5,426 nucleotides of DNA from Bacteroidales bacterium UBA4417 (GTDB lineage: Bacteria; Bacteroidota; Bacteroidia; Bacteroidales; UBA4417): positions 1 to 5,426 of the forward strand of contig DGQJ01000287.1 of the NCBI GenBank assembly GCA_002389705.1, in the 5' to 3' direction. Shown one piece after another: positions 1 through 5,276 of this stretch. The position numbers and the translations under genes were made by a program. The notes beneath the pieces are model-generated. The model worked only from the letters and a program-made list of their open reading frames with translations, was not told the DNA's origin and searched no databases. Position 1 is the stretch's first letter. Each line of letters opens with the position of its first letter.

Positions 1-281
1 CCCCAAACCTGTTCGAGCACACTGCCGAACATCCACAAAGCAAACATATTGAAAAAAATATGCGAGAAATTGCCATGCATAAACATGTAGGTGATAAACT
101 GGTAGGGCTCAAATTTGGTGGCCGCAAAATAATGAAGCCCAAGCATATCTGTAAGATCGAGGTTCATCGTGTTGCCCAACACTATAGTGGCCAGGAAAAA
201 CAAAACATTGATAATGAGCAGGTTTTTGACAACAGGGGGCAAAAATCCAAACCCGGAAGGACTATATCGTTCGTAACTCAT
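1..281 (-). CDS. Rhomboid family intramembrane serine protease, N-terminal part (truncated by window edge)
   Basis: The leftward frame from ATG at 281 to the left edge is open for 93 full codons. Rhomboids cleave membrane proteins inside the bilayer with a Ser-His dyad. Visible here are a short polar N-terminus, a first hydrophobic segment at about residues 18-37, and a second at about 61-86 that contains the rhomboid signature HxxxxHxxxN (H69, H74, N78), ending FNMFALWMFG. The catalytic GxSG serine and the second histidine would lie beyond the window, so activity cannot be judged. The gene lies 128 bases downstream of mutL on the same strand; from memory, mutL followed by one or two rhomboid genes is a common Bacteroidota arrangement, but I cannot verify that here. 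The ATG is preferred because the protein begins at the usual distance before the first membrane segment. The substrate is unknown. The family call is firm. Confidence 0.9.
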   Translation of the reverse strand, partial: MSYERYSPSGFGFLPPVVKNLLIINVLFFLATIVLGNTMNLDLTDMLGLHYFAATKFEPYQFITYMFMHGNFSHIFFNMFALWMFGSVLEQVW

Positions 282-373
282 TTGTTTTTATTAGTTTACA
301 ATCAGGTATATGCTTTAATTATTTTATCAGAATCAATTTAACATTTATAAAAGCATCCTGGTTTTATTTTGTA

Positions 374-381
374 CAAATTTA
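374..381 (-). promoter_or_regulatory. Possible -7 box for the rhomboid gene
   Basis: On the minus strand this 8-mer reads TAAATTTG, an exact match to the Bacteroidota -7 consensus TAnnTTTG, about 93 bases upstream of the rhomboid start. The expected TTTG -33 box is absent; the nearest candidate is TTTA at 407-404, with a spacer of 22. The -7 match overlaps a perfect 10-base palindrome, TTTGTACAAA (368-377). The whole 282-409 gap is very A/T-rich, so a chance match is quite possible and the rhomboid may simply be read through from mutL. I see no convincing terminator between the two genes. Confidence 0.3.
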
Positions 382-409
382 ACTTTTTATGTATTGTAAA
401 TTGTAAAGA

Positions 410-2266
410 TTACCGGAGTAGTTTATCAATTTCATTAACCGGTATTATTTTAAGGATTTTACTGCCATCTGGGGCTATATCCGGAACCTGGCAGGCAAAC
501 AGCTCATCAATAAGTTGCTGCATCTCCTCAATTTTAAGAGCTTTTTCGGTTTTAACGGCCAGGTTGCCTGCAACCAAACGTGCAAGCTTTATACGTTGGT
601 CGTCAGCGGAATCAGCCCTGTCTTTTTTGTAATCTTCGAGCAGGCTTTCGATAAAACCAATGATCTCATTGGAAGGAATGTTAGCCGGAACAGTATTTAT
701 TACAAAGGTGCCTGAACCCATGGCTGATATTTCAAAGCCAAGGTTATCAAGGTCCTCTGCCATTTCGCTGATTACTTCCGAATCGAATGCCGAAAGCTGG
801 AAGGTTTGCGGAAACAATACCCGCTGCCTGGCTACCGGCTGCCCTTCGGCATTGGCACTGATCCTTTCGAAGATAATGCGCTCATAAGCCTTCCGTTGAT
901 CCACAATCAGCACGCCCGACTTCACATTGGCCACAATAAAGCGGTTCTGAACCTGGAAAAGTTTGCTGGTGGTGTTCTCATTGCTTTCCGGGACGAGTGT
1001 TGATTCAGCCTGCTGTGGCTGTGCAGGGGCAAGTTCGAAATCCATACCGGGCTGGTATTCAGCCTGCTGCGCAGGCTTATTTTCGATACCTTCGTACATT
1101 TTTTCCCAGCCTGCGCGGTTAGGAGCCATTCCAGCATTCGATTTCAGGAAATTTTGTGGTTTCCTGAATGGGTTATAATCGGGGTTTACAGTGATGGTAG
1201 GTGCCTTGGGTTCATAACCCTGGGGCGCCACAAAGTCGAAAGTGGGCTCCGTATCAAAGTCAATGGTGGGGCTCAGGCTGAACATACCCAGCGCATGTTT
1301 TACCGAGGTCCGGATACTGGCATAGAGCAATTGTCCATTTTGAAAATTAACCTCGGTTTTGGTGGGGTGAATATTGATATCGATGGTAGAAGGATCAACC
1401 TCGATATAAAGAAAATAGGAGGGAATGGCTGATTCAGGAATCAGTTCTTCGAAAGCCTGCTCAACAGCATGATGCAGGTATGGATGGCGGATAAACCTGC
1501 CATTTGCAAAAAAGTATTGTTCACCCCTGGTTTTGCGGGCTGTTTCAGGTTTACCGATATACCCGGTTACCGAAACAAGCTCAGTTCTGGCTTCAACAGG
1601 AAGCAACTTTTCATTGATCTGGTTGCCAAAAATATGCACAATCCGCTGCCTGAGGTTCCCCTTTGTGAGGTGAAAAACCGGTTTGTCGTTGTTGGTCAGG
1701 GTAAATTCAATATCGGGATGAACCAAGGCAACCCGTTGAAATTCTTCCAGTATATGCCTGAATTCCACATTGTCCGATTTCAAAAAATATCTGCGGGCAG
1801 GGATGTTGTAAAAAAGGTTTTTAACACTGAAAGTAGTGCCACTTGGGCAGGCAACAGGCTCCTGGCTTTTTACTTTCGATCCTTCAATAATGATGCATGT
1901 ACCTACTTCATCATCGGGTTTCCGTGTTTTGAGCTCTACCTGCGCAATAGCAGCAATAGAAGCCAACGCCTCGCCCCTGAAACCCAGCGTCCTGATCGAA
2001 AATAAATCATTTGCTTCCCTGATTTTTGAAGTAGCATGCCGCTCAAAACTCATCCGGGCATCCGTTTCCGACATACCCGATCCATTGTCAATAACCTGAA
2101 TCAGGGTTTTACCGGCATCTTTTACCAAAAGCCTGATCTGGGTAGCTCCTGCATCAACGGCATTTTCCAGTAATTCTTTCACTGCCGAAGCCGGTCGCTG
2201 TACAACCTCACCGGCAGCTATCTGGTTAGCAACAGCATCAGGAAGCAGCCTGATCAAATCTGACAT
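410..2266 (-). CDS. mutL: DNA mismatch repair protein MutL
   Basis: MutL is the GHKL-ATPase that couples mismatch recognition by MutS to strand incision and removal. The 618-residue length is normal. The N-terminal ATPase is intact: NQIAAGEVVQRPASAVKELLEN with catalytic Glu31 (E. coli E29) and Asn35, DNGSGM at 60-65, HATSKI at 77-82, TLGFRGEALASI at 93-104, and NIHPTKTEVNF at 298-308 with the conserved Lys303. A Pro/Gln-rich linker spans about 335-435. The C-terminal dimerisation domain follows, with a possible clamp-binding segment QTFQLS at 487-492. Its endonuclease motifs are altered: DQHAxxE reads DQRKAYE (456-462), ACR reads AGN (566-568), and CPHGRP reads APDGSK (598-603). The ATG at 2266 leads directly into the conserved N-terminus. 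The gene diverges from the GroES-like gene across 302 bases, and the rhomboid gene follows it. Confidence 0.97.
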   Translation of the reverse strand: MSDLIRLLPDAVANQIAAGEVVQRPASAVKELLENAVDAGATQIRLLVKDAGKTLIQVIDNGSGMSETDARMSFERHATSKIREANDLFSIRTLGFRGEALASIAAIAQVELKTRKPDDEVGTCIIIEGSKVKSQEPVACPSGTTFSVKNLFYNIPARRYFLKSDNVEFRHILEEFQRVALVHPDIEFTLTNNDKPVFHLTKGNLRQRIVHIFGNQINEKLLPVEARTELVSVTGYIGKPETARKTRGEQYFFANGRFIRHPYLHHAVEQAFEELIPESAIPSYFLYIEVDPSTIDINIHPTKTEVNFQNGQLLYASIRTSVKHALGMFSLSPTIDFDTEPTFDFVAPQGYEPKAPTITVNPDYNPFRKPQNFLKSNAGMAPNRAGWEKMYEGIENKPAQQAEYQPGMDFELAPAQPQQAESTLVPESNENTTSKLFQVQNRFIVANVKSGVLIVDQRKAYERIIFERISANAEGQPVARQRVLFPQTFQLSAFDSEVISEMAEDLDNLGFEISAMGSGTFVINTVPANIPSNEIIGFIESLLEDYKKDRADSADDQRIKLARLVAGNLAVKTEKALKIEEMQQLIDELFACQVPDIAPDGSKILKIIPVNEIDKLLR

Positions 2267-2324
2267 AGTTGTAATTAATTGTTAAGGTGTTATGTAATTT
2301 TCACTCAGGTTTAGAAATGAGATT

Positions 2325-2356
2325 CAAATCGAAAAAATCATTTTGAAAATTTCAAA
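2325..2356 (-). promoter_or_regulatory. Candidate mutL promoter (-33 TTTG, -7 TCGATTTG)
   Basis: Read on the minus strand, TTTG (2356-2353) is followed after exactly 20 bases by TCGATTTG (2332-2325), which matches the Bacteroidota -7 consensus TAnnTTTG at all but one position (C for A). The spacing fits the known 19-21 base spacer. Transcription would start near 2318, giving mutL a leader of about 50 bases. The elements are seen in the sequence; their use is inferred. Confidence 0.5.
2342..2356. repeat. Perfect 15-base dyad over the mutL -33 box
   Basis: The sequence TTTGAAAATTTCAAA has 7-base arms that are exact reverse complements around one central A. Its right half supplies the TTTG -33 box of the candidate mutL promoter on the minus strand. 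The symmetry and position are what an operator for a dimeric regulator would look like, but the A/T-rich content makes short palindromes common by chance. Confidence 0.45.
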
Positions 2357-2390
2357 TTCCTGTGTTGTATAAATTAATCTTCGGTTTTAA

Positions 2391-2470
2391 GATATGATTA
2401 TCCACAAAATAATAGCTGAAGGAAAGCATAAAATTTTGTCCTAAAGCTCAAACCCTGTGGTTATCATACC
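2391..2470. repeat. Long imperfect inverted repeat upstream of the GroES-like gene
   Basis: The left arm GATATGATTATCCACA (2391-2406) and the reverse complement of the right arm, GGTATGATAACCACA (2456-2470), agree at 13 positions with two mismatches and one single-base gap; the arms are 49 bases apart. Inside, ACAAAAT (2404-2410) can also pair with ATTTTGT (2433-2439), so the left arm has two possible partners. The left arm contains TTATCCACA (2398-2406), an exact DnaA-box 9-mer. The repeat lies upstream of the candidate rightward promoter and so is more likely a protein-binding arrangement than an RNA structure in the GroES-like leader. No function is assigned. Confidence 0.5.
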
Positions 2471-2481
2471 TTGTGAAACAA

Positions 2482-2513
2482 TCTGCAAAAGTACTCCAAA
2501 AGTCATACATTTG
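2482..2513 (+). promoter_or_regulatory. Candidate promoter of the GroES-like gene
   Basis: TACATTTG (2506-2513) matches the Bacteroidota -7 consensus TAnnTTTG exactly. Twenty bases upstream, TCTG (2482-2485) differs from the -33 box TTTG at one base. The start of transcription would lie near 2520, leaving a leader of about 50 bases before the ATG at 2569. The spacer carries the direct repeat CAAAAGT at 2486-2492 and 2497-2503, eleven bases start to start. Confidence 0.6.
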
Positions 2514-2568
2514 CACCATAGCAACGCTTTTTGAAATCGTATTTAATATTTCAGCCACGTAACGAAAA

Positions 2569-2943
2569 ATGACAGAAGAGAAGCTCAAAAACCTGATTGT
2601 AGTTGGCGATAAGGTTCTTATAAAACCTTTAACAGAGAAAAGTAAAACTAAAAGCGGACTTCTTTTGCCGCCGGGATATTCCGAAAAAGAAGAAATCCGT
2701 AATGGTTACGTAGTTAAAGTGGGCCCGGGGATGCCGATTCCATTCCTGGCTGAGGAAGAAATTGAACCCTGGAAGCAAAAAAAAGATGATAAAGTGAGGT
2801 ATATCCCATTGCAGCCACAGGTAGGCGATCTGGCTATTTTTATGGCAAAAGGATCGGTTGAAATCATGTACAACGATCAGAAATACTTTATTGTTCCGCA
2901 GTATAGCATTTTATTGCTCGAGCGGGACGAAACGATCATCTGA
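2569..2943 (+). CDS. GroES/Cpn10-like co-chaperonin family protein
   Basis: This 124-residue protein has the outline of a GroES fold. The opening strand, GDKVLIKPL (13-21), leads into a mobile-loop-like segment with SGLLLPPG (29-36), where LLL stands in place of the GroEL-binding IVL of classical GroES. It continues with GYVVKVGPG (46-54), VGDLAIFM (85-92) and a closing YFIVPQYSILLLER (106-119). It is longer than the usual 95 or so residues: a charged insertion at about 55-82 (EEEIEPWKQKKDD within it) sits where the roof loop would be. No groEL gene adjoins it, so it looks like a divergent paralogue rather than the housekeeping GroES. From memory, annotators call similar Bacteroidota proteins co-chaperone GroES; whether it caps GroEL is unknown. 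The ATG at 2569 follows an A-rich leader and is well placed behind the candidate promoter. Expression is probably monocistronic. Confidence 0.85.
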   Translation: MTEEKLKNLIVVGDKVLIKPLTEKSKTKSGLLLPPGYSEKEEIRNGYVVKVGPGMPIPFLAEEEIEPWKQKKDDKVRYIPLQPQVGDLAIFMAKGSVEIMYNDQKYFIVPQYSILLLERDETII

Positions 2944-2962
2944 TCTGAATGTTATAATAATT

Positions 2963-3015
2963 AGGTAGTTTCGTTTTGCCGGGGAAAAGTTCTTTGCACC
3001 TGTTGTAAACTACTT
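2963..3015. repeat. Inverted repeat downstream of the GroES-like gene
   Basis: AGGTAGTTT (2963-2971) can pair with AAACTACTT (3007-3015) over 9 positions, with one G-U pair, enclosing 35 bases. It begins 20 bases after the GroES-like stop codon. It lacks a following T run, so it is not a standard terminator; it could protect the 3' end of the mRNA or be chance. Confidence 0.3.
2989..2996 (+). promoter_or_regulatory. Weak -7-like box upstream of the amidohydrolase gene
   Basis: GTTCTTTG followed by CACC resembles the TTTG-ending -7 box, and the bases after it mirror the GroES-like promoter (TTTGCACC against TTTGCACCA). The TA dinucleotide is missing and no TTTG box stands at the right distance. 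It would give a leader of about 100 bases for the gene at 3101. It is the best candidate in the 157-base gap, but poor. Confidence 0.25.
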
Positions 3016-3046
3016 CCGAAGAATGTCAAACAGCATTGTTTAATCC

Positions 3047-3074
3047 CTGGCGAACCAGTTGCCAGTCAATTTTT
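3047..3074 (+). terminator. Possible weak intrinsic terminator after the GroES-like gene
   Basis: CTGGC (3047-3051) pairs with GCCAG (3061-3065). With a bulged G, two further A-T pairs extend the stem over a CCAG loop. A TTTTT tract (3070-3074) starts four bases after the stem. It ends 26 bases before the amidohydrolase ATG, so it could equally act in that gene's leader as an attenuating or mRNA-structure element. The stem is short and the T tract is interrupted. Confidence 0.3.
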
Positions 3075-3100
3075 CAAAGCTTAATCTATGAACTAAGGTT

Positions 3101-4753
3101 ATGAAAAACCATAATAAACCTTTAATTTTTCTGTTCCCGTTTGCACTTTGCATTGGCTTACTGGCTTGTCACGATCTGAAAAAGAAAGCAGATCTGATCA
3201 TTTACAATGCCCATGTTTATGCACCCGACAGCCTCTCACCGGATGTGAGCTGCATAGCGGTAAAAGGCGGCAGGATTATAGCTTTCGGTACTGACGCCAA
3301 TGTCAGGAGCAGGTATTGGGCACCTGAAAACATTAATGTGGGCGGTGGTTACGTGTATCCGGGCTTTACCGATGCGCATTCGCATTTTACAGGCTTTGCC
3401 TTAGGGTTGCGCTATGCAGATCTTACTCAAGCCCATTCATTCGATGAGGTGCTCGAAATACTGCAAGGTTACCGGAAAATACACCCCGAAGGCTGGATAG
3501 TTGGTCGTGGGTGGGACCAGAACAAATGGCCTGTAAAAGTTTTCCCCGATAATGTGTTGTTGAACAAATTATTTCCGGGTGTCCCGGTAGTGATAACCCG
3601 TGTTGATGGACATGCAGTACTGGCCAGCGAAGCGGCAATAAAAGCTTCAGGAGTTGAATACCCTGGTAAAAAAGGACAGGCGGTGATCCACGATGGCAGG
3701 TTTACCGGCATTTTCCTTGAAGATATGGCTGATAAATTGCGGAATGCTGTCCCGTTGCCATCAGTAAATGAAATCAGCGAACTGATTGTTACCGCTGCCC
3801 GGCTTTGTCACGAAGCCGGATTAACTGCAGTTACGGATGCGGGAATCAACAAATCTGAAATACTGCTTCTCGATTCCCTGCAAAAATCAGGCAGGCTGAA
3901 TCTGCGGATTGATGCATGGCTCAGTCCCACTCAGGAAAATTTCGATTATTTCCTGAAGGACACCATTTATCAAACACCCTTTCTGAGAGTTGGGGCAATT
4001 AAAATGTATGCTGACGGTGCGCTCGGCTCTAGGGGCGCCTGCATGCTTAAACCATACCTCGACGACCCCGGGAACCAGGGTATCCTGGTAACTTCGCCCG
4101 AAGCATTGGCTGAGATTTGTCAAAAAGCCTACGATCATGGTTTCCAGATGAATACTCATGCTATTGGTGATTCGGCTATTAGAATGGTACTTCATACTTA
4201 CAGCAAGTTCCTGAAACCCGGCGATGACAGGCGGTGGCGCATCGAACATGCCCAGGTAGTAAATGAAAGCGATTTCGATATGTTTATGAAGTATCACATA
4301 ATCCCTTCAATACAGGCAACACATGCAACTTCGGATATGGCCTGGGCCCAGAACCGTATCGGTAATGCAAGGCTTAAAAACGCCTATGCATATAACCGCC
4401 TGCTTCAGCAAAACGGGTGGATACCAAATGGTACTGATTTCCCGATAGAAGGCATTGAACCAATCAAAACTTTTTATGCTTCTGTAGCCCGTAAAAATGC
4501 TGAAGGTGAGCCTGCAGAAGGGTACATGATGGAAAATGCGCTTTCGCGGATGGATGCATTGAAAAGCATCACCATTTGGGCGGCAAAAGCCGCTTTCACC
4601 GAAAAGCAAAGAGGAAGTATAGAAGTTAGTAAAATGGCGGATTTCACCATCTTAAACACGGATCTGATTAAAGCAAACGAGAACAAAATACTGGGTTCGA
4701 AGGTTCAGTATACGATAGTAAACGGCAAAATAGTGTATAAAGCCCATCCGTAA
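3101..4753 (+). CDS. Predicted lipoprotein, metal-dependent amidohydrolase family 3 (YtcJ-like)
   Basis: The 550-residue protein opens with a lipoprotein signal: Lys2/Lys6, a hydrophobic core at 8-20 and the lipobox LLAC with Cys23 as the lipidated residue. HDLKKK follows, without the acidic run that marks surface-exported lipoproteins in some Bacteroidota, so a periplasm-facing anchor is the better guess. The mature part matches family 3 of the amidohydrolases: an N-terminal beta-sandwich piece (DLIIYNAHVY, 31-40), YPGFTDAHSHF at 86-96 with the metal-binding H93 and H95, IKMYADGALGS at 300-310 with K301 as likely bridging lysine, NTHAIGD with H353, IEHAQ with H383, and NGTDFPIE with D446 as catalytic Asp. 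A closing KMADFTILNTD segment (511-521) completes the sandwich. All expected metal ligands are present, so activity is likely. Relatives act on N-substituted formamides, amino-acid amides or similar C-N bonds; the substrate here is unknown. An in-frame stop after the upstream ATG at 3088 rules that start out. Confidence 0.9.
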   Translation: MKNHNKPLIFLFPFALCIGLLACHDLKKKADLIIYNAHVYAPDSLSPDVSCIAVKGGRIIAFGTDANVRSRYWAPENINVGGGYVYPGFTDAHSHFTGFALGLRYADLTQAHSFDEVLEILQGYRKIHPEGWIVGRGWDQNKWPVKVFPDNVLLNKLFPGVPVVITRVDGHAVLASEAAIKASGVEYPGKKGQAVIHDGRFTGIFLEDMADKLRNAVPLPSVNEISELIVTAARLCHEAGLTAVTDAGINKSEILLLDSLQKSGRLNLRIDAWLSPTQENFDYFLKDTIYQTPFLRVGAIKMYADGALGSRGACMLKPYLDDPGNQGILVTSPEALAEICQKAYDHGFQMNTHAIGDSAIRMVLHTYSKFLKPGDDRRWRIEHAQVVNESDFDMFMKYHIIPSIQATHATSDMAWAQNRIGNARLKNAYAYNRLLQQNGWIPNGTDFPIEGIEPIKTFYASVARKNAEGEPAEGYMMENALSRMDALKSITIWAAKAAFTEKQRGSIEVSKMADFTILNTDLIKANENKILGSKVQYTIVNGKIVYKAHP

Positions 4754-4793
4754 TGATCAGTAATACAGTTTAAACCTGGCATTACAATTGAAT

Positions 4794-4821
4794 AATTTAA
4801 TCCTCAGCGTGAGTTCAAATT
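4794..4821. repeat. Imperfect hairpin between the amidohydrolase and osmC-like genes
   Basis: The 5' side AATTT-AA-tc-CTCA pairs with TGAG-TT-c-AAATT around a GCG loop, giving 11 base pairs with small bulges. It lies 41 bases after the amidohydrolase stop and 28 bases before the next ATG. No T run follows, so it is not a typical terminator. It may be an mRNA-processing or leader structure, or chance. Confidence 0.3.
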
Positions 4822-4833
4822 AACAGCATAAAC

Positions 4834-4845
4834 CTAAAATTTTAG
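4834..4845. repeat. Perfect 12-base palindrome in the osmC-like leader
   Basis: CTAAAATTTTAG is fully self-complementary and ends three bases before the ATG at 4849, covering the place where a ribosome binding site would lie. No Shine-Dalgarno sequence is visible. As RNA it cannot form a hairpin without opening its centre; as DNA it could be an operator, but its A/T content makes chance likely. Confidence 0.3.
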
Positions 4846-4848
4846 AAT

Positions 4849-5265
4849 ATGTCGCAGCAAGCAATTGTAACCTGGCAAAGCAATATGGCCTTCGAGGCCT
4901 CGGTAAACGGACACCAGATCATCATGGACGCCGATTCATCGGTTGGAGGAAATGATTCAGGTCCACGACCCAAGATCCTCCTCCTGGCCGGATTGGGTGG
5001 ATGCACCGGAATGGATGTAGTTTCAATCCTTGAAAAAATGAAGGTGGTTCCTGAAAAATTCTGGATGGAAATTACTGCTGAACTTGCCAATGAGCATCCA
5101 AAAGTATACAACCAGATTAAGCTCGTTTACAATTTTAAAGGCGAAAATCTCCCGATGGATAAGCTGGAAAAGGCGGTTTCTCTTTCAAAGGAAAAGTATT
5201 GCGCAGTTTCGGCTATGCTGTCGAAAACAGCTGAAATGCAGGTGGAAATCAGGATCGTGAGTTAA
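4849..5265 (+). CDS. OsmC/Ohr-family protein, putative thiol peroxidase
   Basis: This 138-residue cytoplasmic protein has no signal peptide. OsmC/Ohr proteins reduce organic hydroperoxides with two conserved cysteines. Both are present: Cys52 in LLLAGLGGCTGMDVVSIL (45-62) at the start of the long central helix, and Cys118 in KEKYCAVSAMLSK (114-126). GPRPKILLLAGL matches the family's GPSPxELLLAAL, and EHPKVYNQIKLVY (82-94) and the helix DKLEKAVSLSKEKYC are typical of the OsmC-like, YhfA-type branch rather than classical Ohr. The family covers several subgroups, so the true substrate is uncertain. The gene follows the amidohydrolase at 95 bases in the same direction and could be cotranscribed; no good promoter of its own was found. 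Its stop interlocks with that of the convergent NUDIX-like gene. Confidence 0.92.
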   Translation: MSQQAIVTWQSNMAFEASVNGHQIIMDADSSVGGNDSGPRPKILLLAGLGGCTGMDVVSILEKMKVVPEKFWMEITAELANEHPKVYNQIKLVYNFKGENLPMDKLEKAVSLSKEKYCAVSAMLSKTAEMQVEIRIVS

Positions 5266-5276
5266 GCTGATTTTTT
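5246..5276 (+). terminator. Possible intrinsic terminator overlapping the osmC-like stop codon
   Basis: AAATCAG (5246-5252) pairs with CTGATTT (5267-5273) around a 14-base loop that holds the TAA stop (5263-5265). The T run 5271-5276 forms the end of the stem and the tail. The stem is A/T-rich with only two G-C pairs, so it is weak. The compact convergent arrangement leaves no room for a terminator outside coding sequence. Confidence 0.35.

Larger units (their letters stand above)
2267..2568. other. Divergent intergenic region between mutL and the GroES-like gene
   Basis: This 302-base A/T-rich stretch has no credible open reading frame on either strand. From left to right it holds the mutL leader, a candidate leftward promoter (2325-2356) overlapped by a 15-base dyad, a large imperfect inverted repeat (2391-2470), a candidate rightward promoter (2482-2513) and the GroES-like leader, which could form a weak hairpin (TGAAAT at 2532-2537 with ATTTCA at 2548-2553). 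Neither start codon has a convincing Shine-Dalgarno sequence; A-rich leaders are usual in Bacteroidota. Confidence 0.7.

Noticed and set aside
60..341. Rightward 93-codon open frame at the left edge
   Set aside because: It is antisense to the rhomboid gene, whose HxxxxHxxxN motif makes the leftward frame the real one.
349..365. AAAAGC...GGTTTT as a mutL terminator
   Set aside because: The stem has a G-G mismatch and mostly A-T pairs around a tiny loop, too weak to be called.
1469..2005. Rightward 178-codon open frame opposite mutL
   Set aside because: It lies wholly antisense to conserved MutL coding sequence, and its translation shows no recognisable domain; it is a shadow frame.
2398..2464. 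The DnaA-box-like sites as a replication origin
   Set aside because: Only one exact box and one poor copy are present, with no clustered boxes, clear unwinding element or origin-type neighbour genes.
2974..2988. TTTTGCCGGGGAAAA as a terminator stem after the GroES-like gene
   Set aside because: The arms can close only with a two-base loop and a G-G mismatch, and no T run follows.
3094..3098. TAAGG as a Shine-Dalgarno site for the amidohydrolase gene
   Set aside because: It is only two bases from the ATG, too close for normal ribosome pairing, and Bacteroidota often lack such sites.
3887..4297. Leftward 136-codon open frame inside the amidohydrolase gene
   Set aside because: It overlaps the amidohydrolase catalytic core on the opposite strand and has no recognisable motif.
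4783..4790. TACAATTG as the -7 box of the osmC-like gene
   Set aside because: It has one mismatch in the TTTG core and no -33-like box near the right distance; the region is A/T-rich enough to give it by chance.
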